10,829 nucleotides of DNA from JBKPCD01 sp046727175 (GTDB lineage: Bacteria; Acidobacteriota; Vicinamibacteria; Vicinamibacterales; 2-12-FULL-66-21): assembly GCA_046727175.1 (NCBI GenBank), contig JBKPCD010000276.1, positions 1 through 10,829 of the forward strand, in the 5' to 3' direction. Every line of letters starts with the position of its first letter. Position 1 is the first letter of the stretch. The translations under genes and the position numbers were made by a program. Below the pieces are notes generated by a model that had not been told where the DNA came from, made no database searches, and saw nothing but the letters and a program-made list of their open reading frames with translations. Below, piece after piece: positions 7,705 to 10,829 of this stretch.

Positions 7705-8151
7705 ATGCCCAACATCGCCGACATTATCCGTCAGCACGTGTCCCTCTCAGTTCGAGGCCTCGACCGGGTGTATCTGCATGGCTACATGCCGAAACTGCAA
7801 ACCTCAGGCGGCCTCTGCTATTTCCTGCACGACCATCTCGGGAACCCGATTCCCTCGCCCGCACTTTTTCGCCCGATCCACGATCGCTTTGTTGCGGCCG
7901 TCGACGCCGTCGCTGCCCGTCATGCGATCCCGAGAGTGGAATTCGAGTCTGGCCAGGATAAAGACGCGATTGTTGCCGGGGATCGCACGGGAGTCACGGC
8001 TCGCGAAGGTGTCGTGATCCTCGGCGTGGCGCAAGAGAAGATGCGATCATTCAAGGCGCACAAACGCTGCGGCCCTGGGAAGGCCGTCACGTTCGACCTC
8101 TCGCGGCAATCCGTCTCGGTCAATCACACTTTGAGCATCAGATTCGTCTGA
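7705..8151 (+). CDS. Hypothetical protein, probably truncated at its C-terminus
   Basis: 148 residues from the second ATG of the pair ATGATG at 7702-7707. The sequence is strongly protein-like: MPNIADIIRQHVSLSVRGLD, YLHGYMPKLQTSGGLCYFLH, DHLGNPIPSPALFRPIHDRF, AVDAVAARHAIPRVEFESGQ, VVILGVAQEKMRSFKAHKR, VTFDLSRQSVSVNHT. I associate this pattern (a tyrosine-rich LxGYxPxLQTxG...CYFLHDHLGxPIPSP block) with a longer, widespread bacterial family of unknown function in which VNH is followed by Tyr-rich sequence. Here it ends instead with LSIRFV and a stop. No function is proposed. The ribosome site is weak (AGAAAAG). It is divergent to the GT87-like gene, and the two 5' ends are about 155 bp apart. 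Confidence 0.6.
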   Translation: MPNIADIIRQHVSLSVRGLDRVYLHGYMPKLQTSGGLCYFLHDHLGNPIPSPALFRPIHDRFVAAVDAVAARHAIPRVEFESGQDKDAIVAGDRTGVTAREGVVILGVAQEKMRSFKAHKRCGPGKAVTFDLSRQSVSVNHTLSIRFV

Positions 8152-8203
8152 TCTCCCGGACATGACGCACGGCTTCGAATGACGTGCGACAGACAAAAAG
8201 GAG

Positions 8204-9093
8204 ATCATCGCGAACAACACAGACAGCAAGCTCTCACAGACGTTCGACCTGCCTCTTTACTTACTCCCGCGTGTATACGGCAGCACGACACGATTTCGAC
8301 ACCCCGCGAAAGGCCACATGGATCGCTGCGTCGCTGACCGAGCGACCGATAGAAGGGGTCCGAATCCTCGAGCCCGAAGCGCTCAGCGAATCGCGGCTCG
8401 CAACGGTTCATCACCCTGACTACATCAGGGCGGTAAGAACCGGGACTCCCAGCGGGCTCGCGGAGTCCAACGGGTTCGATTGGGATCCCGGCCTGTGGGA
8501 CGCAATCCGCGCATCGAACGGCGGCGCAGTGGCTGCGGCGGTCCGCGCGCTTCGATCGGGCCGGAATTCAGGTTCGCTTTCATCAGGCCTGCATCGCGCA
8601 CGCGCGGGATCAGGCAGCGGTTTCTGCACCTTCAACGGGCTGGCGCTGGCTGCGAATGCTGCGCTCTCCGAAGGAGCCCGCGCGGTGCTCACAGTCGACG
8701 TCGAGCGCACTGTGGCGGTGGCACATACAGCTTGGTCCGCGAGATTCATGAACTTCATCATCTGGACATCTCGGTGACGCGTTCGACGCGTACTCGCCCG
8801 ATGATTCGTCACGCGCGACGCTGGACCTGGTGAGACACGCGACGCAATATTTGCCCCTGCTCCGACGTCGGCTGCTGGAGCTGGGTACGACGAAATTCGA
8901 CCTGTGTATCTACAACACTGGCATGGATCCGTATGAGGACTGCCACACGGGCGGTCTCGAAGGCATCAGCATCGATGTCCTGCGCGAGCGCGAGCTGGTC
9001 GTGTTCGAGTGGGCGCGCGACCGCGGTCTACCAGTTACGTTCGTGCCGGCGGCCATTCCGACGTGCCTTCGGAACGCGAGCAGAACCCTCTGA
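8204..9093 (+). pseudogene. Histone-deacetylase/acetoin-utilisation-family deacetylase with multiple frameshifts
   Basis: Three frames read in order give one protein of the class I/II HDAC fold. It begins SQTFDLPLY (frame to 8260); one extra T at about 8261 shifts to YSRVYTAARHDFDTPRKATW, VHHPDYIRAVRTG, GFDWDPGLWDAIRASNGGAV, SSGLHRARAGSGSGFCTFNG. A missing base near 8702 turns VDVDAHCGGGTYSLV into another frame, and another missing base near 8776 leads to AFDAYSP, HATQYLPLLRRRLLEL, DLCIYNTGMDPYEDCHTGGL and VVFEWARDRGLPVTFVP. The metal-binding D-x-H and the later Asp are recoverable, but the paired active-site His (normally LHHAR) is LHRAR, so catalysis would be impaired even after frame repair. 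AAGGAG (8198-8203) has no ATG/GTG/TTG at a normal distance. A C-terminal GGY-like turn is also lost. Confidence 0.82.
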
Positions 9094-9172
9094 ATTCAAC
9101 GGCGATTGATTTATTGGTGACCGGAATTTCGCCGATGGCTGCAGTGAGCCGGCTACGGGCGCTCCCGCGTTA

Positions 9173-9300
9173 AGCCGCTATCGTGGTGCCCTCCTCGGCC
9201 TTGCCGTCGGTGATGCGCTGGGTACGACAGTGGAGTTCAAAGCACGCTGCACATTCGAGCCGATCAGCGACATGGTCGGTGGCGGCCCGTTCGATCGGCA
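9173..9300 (+). pseudogene. N-terminal fragment of an ADP-ribosylglycohydrolase
   Basis: The frame reads SRYRGALLGLAVGDALGTTV, EFKARCTFEPISDMVGGGPF. RYRGALLGLAVGDALG is the hallmark N-terminus of DraG-type ADP-ribosylglycohydrolases, which remove ADP-ribose from proteins or small molecules. The next expected element (Trp-Thr-Asp-Asp, the metal site) is missing because the sequence passes into an integrase fragment at about 9300. There is no ATG, GTG or TTG immediately before SRYRG (the preceding codon is TTA), so the start is lost too. About 42 codons of ~300 remain. Confidence 0.75.
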
Positions 9301-9312
9301 AGGGCTCATTCC

Positions 9313-9541
9313 CGAAACGTCCTTCGCACGCTGTACGGGCTGCTCGAGGCGGCGCAGCTGCCGTGTGCGATTCCATGACCTGCGCCACAGCGCCGCAAGC
9401 TTGTCGATCGCCGAAGGTGTGGAGCTGGCGGAGATCAGTTTGCTGCTGGGGCATTCCGAGCTGCGCGTCACGGCGGATCTGTACACGCATCTGCAGAAGC
9501 AGAGTGCAGCGAAGGCCGCGCGTCACATGGACGCATTGTTA
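9313..9541 (+). pseudogene. C-terminal fragment of a tyrosine recombinase/phage integrase
   Basis: It starts as RNVLRTLYGLLEAAQLP (frame of 9313). Near 9362 it shifts (two bases lost or one gained) to RVRFHDLRHSAASLSIAEG, VELAEISLLLGHSELRVTAD, LYTHLQKQSAAKAARHMDAL. HDLRH is the HxxR box, LGHS the following His, and the Tyr of DLYTHL the nucleophile. The first catalytic Arg and the whole N-terminal arm/core-binding part are absent. A continuous frame from 9230 to 9640 joins part of the ADP-ribosylglycohydrolase scrap to this domain, but the segment between (about 9300-9361) is out-of-frame sequence, so it is a chimera of fragments, not a gene fusion with function. Confidence 0.82.
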
Positions 9542-9542
9542 A

Positions 9543-9722
9543 CGCGCGACTATCGCCGTGGCGGCTGCCCTGCTGCGCACTGTCGACCACGTCTTGGCCA
9601 CGGGGCAGGAGTACCGCAACCTTGGCCCGGACTACTATGAGCACCGCGACGTCGACCCGGGCGGGGGCCCGCGCCGTCCACGCACTCGAACGCCTCGCCG
9701 TCAAGGTCACGGTCGAGGCGGT
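9543..9722 (+). mobile_element. C-terminal remnant of an IS110/IS116-like transposase
   Basis: In the frame of 9543: RATIAVAAALLRTVDHVLAT, GQEYRNLGPDYYEHRDVD. After one extra C near 9657 it becomes RAGARAVHALERLAVKVTVEAVA. An 'A-V-A-x-x-L-L ... Y-x-x-L-G-x-D-Y-x-x-x-R-x-x-x-R-x-x-x-R-x-L-E-x-L-x-x-x-V-T' ending is, from memory, typical of the C-terminus of IS110/IS116/IS902-group transposases. The DEDD domain and the catalytic serine region are not present, and I see no element ends. The exact IS family is uncertain. Confidence 0.5.
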
Positions 9723-9753
9723 CGCGCAGATCCTATTTTCTGAGCAGGTCGCC

Positions 9754-9758
9754 GGAGG
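9754..9758 (+). promoter_or_regulatory. Ribosome binding site of the VOC gene
   Basis: GGAGG followed by a six-base spacer (AGTACC) and ATG 9765. This strong site indicates a still functional gene directly behind the debris. Confidence 0.7.
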
Positions 9759-9764
9759 AGTACC

Positions 9765-10145
9765 ATGAAGCGCACCTGGACGATCATCGGGGTGAACGAC
9801 GTCCGCGCGAGCTTCAAGTGGTACCAGTCTCTCTTCGGCCAGCCGCAGACGGCACCGGCCCACGACGAGTTTGGTCAACTCCTCGATTCGGACGGAACTG
9901 TCCTGCTCTGTCTCCACGAATGGGGCGCCCACGAGCACCCCTCCTTGATGAGTCCTGACCGCGCGACACCAGGAAACGGGCTCCTCTTGTTCTTTCGCGT
10001 CGACGATTTCGACCTGGCATTGCAAAGGGCCCGCGGGCTCGTCCCTCGGCTCGAAGAGGAGCCTCATATGAACCCGAATACTCGAACGAAGGAGTTCGCG
10101 GTCCGAGATCTCGACGGATACTACGTCACCATCAGCGCGCTTTAG
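9765..10145 (+). CDS. VOC-family (glyoxalase/bleomycin-resistance/dioxygenase fold) protein
   Basis: This 126-residue protein, the usual size of a single-module VOC protein, contains WTIIGVNDVRASFKWYQSLF (first beta-alpha element, with the typical Asp-Val-x-x-Ser-x-x-Trp-Tyr-x-x-x-Phe), then DGTVLLCLHEWG, GLLLFFRVDDFDLALQRARG and EFAVRDLDGYYVTIS, the standard last strand with the metal-ligand Glu and Asp-x-Asp-Gly-Tyr. Family members are metal-dependent lyases, isomerases, dioxygenases or drug-binding proteins, so the substrate cannot be told. It is complete, with a strong ribosome site. A promoter is not obvious, because the upstream sequence is transposase and integrase debris. Confidence 0.88.
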   Translation: MKRTWTIIGVNDVRASFKWYQSLFGQPQTAPAHDEFGQLLDSDGTVLLCLHEWGAHEHPSLMSPDRATPGNGLLLFFRVDDFDLALQRARGLVPRLEEEPHMNPNTRTKEFAVRDLDGYYVTISAL

Positions 10146-10223
10146 GGTTCATCTGGACCACGGGTAGCGCCGCAGCGACGAACTTGCGATGACCGTACGG
10201 CGGGATGGCCGGGGGAGCACGCG

Positions 10224-10260
10224 AGTCTGACGCAGCGAGGACCCTGGGCTCGCGCAGACT
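10224..10260. repeat. Imperfect inverted repeat upstream of the cupin gene
   Basis: AGTCTG (10224-10229) pairs with CAGACT (10255-10260), and CGAG (10236-10239) pairs with CTCG (10249-10252), with an internal asymmetric loop between. There is no T-run after it, so it is not a good terminator. It might be an operator, a leader hairpin, or chance in GC-rich DNA. The remainder of 10146-10291 shows nothing recognisable. Confidence 0.3.
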
Positions 10261-10285
10261 GAGCCCGTTCGCGTAGGCTGAGTGC

Positions 10286-10290
10286 AGGAG
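10286..10290 (+). promoter_or_regulatory. Ribosome binding site of the cupin gene
   Basis: AGGAG lies seven bases before TTG 10298 but only one base before GTG 10292. This spacing favours TTG as the start codon. Confidence 0.5.
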
Positions 10291-10297
10291 TGTGACC

Positions 10298-10618
10298 TTG
10301 TCGTTCGTTGATGTCGACAAACTGAAGGTGACCGAACGCCTGGCGGGTTGGCGAGGGCGATACTTCCATGCCGTCAACATGACCGTCGCGCACTACGAAT
10401 TCACTCGCGGCGCCTCGATTCATGAGCATCACCATCCGCAGGAGGAGTTGTACGAGGTGCTCGAAGGCGAACTCGAGCTCACGGTCGACGGCGTCACGCA
10501 GGTCGCTCGCGCTGGCGTGGCCGCGATCGTGCCGAGCAACGCGCGGCACTCGGTCCGGGCGCTGACCGATGGGCGGGCCATCATCGTCGACTCCCCGGCG
10601 AGGGCAGAGTTCGGCTAA
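10298..10618 (+). CDS. Single-domain cupin protein
   Basis: About 106 residues from TTG 10298 (108 from GTG 10292). The cupin motif 1 is clear: GASIHEHHHPQEELYEVLEG, with the His-x-His and Glu metal ligands. Motif 2 follows as VPSNARHSVRAL, with its His. The size is that of small, single-cupin proteins. Such proteins bind a divalent metal and may be sugar isomerases, dioxygenases or ligand sensors, so no substrate can be given. It is complete, transcribed in the same direction as the VOC gene ~150 bp upstream, but separated by a hairpin-containing gap, so co-transcription is not certain. Confidence 0.87.
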   Translation: MSFVDVDKLKVTERLAGWRGRYFHAVNMTVAHYEFTRGASIHEHHHPQEELYEVLEGELELTVDGVTQVARAGVAAIVPSNARHSVRALTDGRAIIVDSPARAEFG

Positions 10619-10628
10619 TCCACGTGTA

Positions 10629-10651
10629 ACGCCGCGGCGATCTGGCGGCGT
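10629..10651 (+). terminator. Possible weak terminator hairpin after the cupin gene
   Basis: A 7-bp perfect stem (ACGCCGC at 10629-10635, GCGGCGT at 10645-10651) with a 9-nt loop begins 11 nt after the cupin stop codon. Only a short C/T mix follows, not a T-run, so it may be a weak or rho-dependent end. Confidence 0.35.
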
Positions 10652-10778
10652 CTCCGGATTCCTCGGCACTTGCCGACTGCCCGGGAGCCATCGAGATCAG
10701 CCACTTCGCCTACGATTAGCTACCATCGTCGGCGTTCTTCGGCGGTCGAGTTCAGCCGACAACCCGGATGGCCTGACC

Positions 10779-10829
10779 ATGAATCATCGAGGCGTATTTC
10801 TCGATCTGAACGGCTCGTGGAGCCACTCA
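10779..10829 (+). pseudogene. Start of a HAD-like hydrolase gene, apparently frameshifted; cut by window edge
   Basis: From ATG 10779 the frame reads MNHRGVFLDLNGSWSHS to the edge. VFLDLNG resembles HAD motif I (hhhDxxGT/L), as in histidinol-phosphatase-type phosphatases that begin with 'RGVFLDLNGTLV'. A frameshift just after Gly would let the next bases read LVEPL, the normal continuation, which suggests loss of about four bases (a GCAC-like run). Only 51 bases are visible and no good ribosome site precedes them, so the call is tentative. Confidence 0.35.

Noticed and set aside
8173..9171. HDAC plus ADP-ribosylglycohydrolase as a new modification-removal or defence system
   Set aside because: Adjacent genes that reverse acyl and ADP-ribosyl marks would be attractive, but both are broken here, the second is only ~42 codons, and their adjacency follows from recombined fragments.
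9230..9640. A functional ADP-ribosylglycohydrolase-integrase fusion
   Set aside because: Between the two parts the frame is out of register with the integrase's own upstream sequence, and both parts lack catalytic residues (Thr-Asp-Asp motif; first Arg). It is a junction of debris.
9468..10067. Minus-strand open frame of 199 codons
   Set aside because: It lies opposite the recombinase end, the transposase scrap and the VOC gene, whose plus-strand frames carry clear motifs. Its own product shows none.
10142..10669. Minus-strand open frame of 175 codons
   Set aside because: It is antisense to the cupin gene, which has both cupin motifs. The minus product is low-complexity and unrecognised.
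1..10829. tRNA, rRNA or riboswitch genes
   Set aside because: No cloverleaf with a T-loop GGTTCRA-type signature, no rRNA conserved stretches and no recognisable riboswitch core were seen on either strand by eye. A covariance-model scan would be needed for certainty.

Overview
The window is GC-rich and has the gene content of a soil-type Acidobacteriota-like bacterium, possibly Vicinamibacteria. The hints are a receiver protein with a very long coiled coil, a relic of a Ser/Thr kinase fused to TPRs, DUF4136 and DUF3574 envelope proteins, and glycosyltransferases of the GT87 and GT9 types. The taxonomy is inferred from gene style, not from a marker gene.

Left part (1-3420). A long minus-strand frame runs from 2395 off the left edge. 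It encodes two receiver-like domains and then at least nine complete ~50-residue coiled-coil repeats. One TAG at 1829-1831 interrupts it. About 340 bases without a gene follow, then a clean DUF4136 exported-protein gene with a good ribosome binding site and an intrinsic terminator (both minus strand).

Middle part (3421-7700). This alternates debris and intact genes. There is a plus-strand Ser/Thr kinase-TPR relic lacking the kinase N-lobe, with two frame changes. It is followed by the first ~30 codons of what looks like a YdeP/FdhF-type molybdopterin oxidoreductase, and then by a doubtful hypothetical region. An intact DUF3574 gene comes next (minus). Then there is a minus-strand glycosyltransferase pair: an intact polytopic GT87-like membrane protein followed 28 nt later by a frameshifted, truncated GT9 (heptosyltransferase-like) gene.

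Right part (7700-10829), all plus strand. It holds a hypothetical protein that is probably cut short, a histone-deacetylase-family gene with three single-base indels and a lost active-site histidine, and a pile of fragments: the N-terminus of an ADP-ribosylglycohydrolase, the C-terminus of a tyrosine recombinase, and the C-terminus of an IS110-like transposase. Two small intact genes follow (a VOC/glyoxalase-fold protein and a cupin). The start of a HAD-like gene, apparently frameshifted, lies at the right edge.

The overall reading is a decaying accessory region or gene graveyard in which recombinase and IS remnants sit among truncated genes. Assembly indels could explain some of the single-base frameshifts, but not the truncations. 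I see no evidence for a new intact multi-gene system. The most useful observations are the single TAG in the long signalling protein and the dense mosaic of gene scraps.
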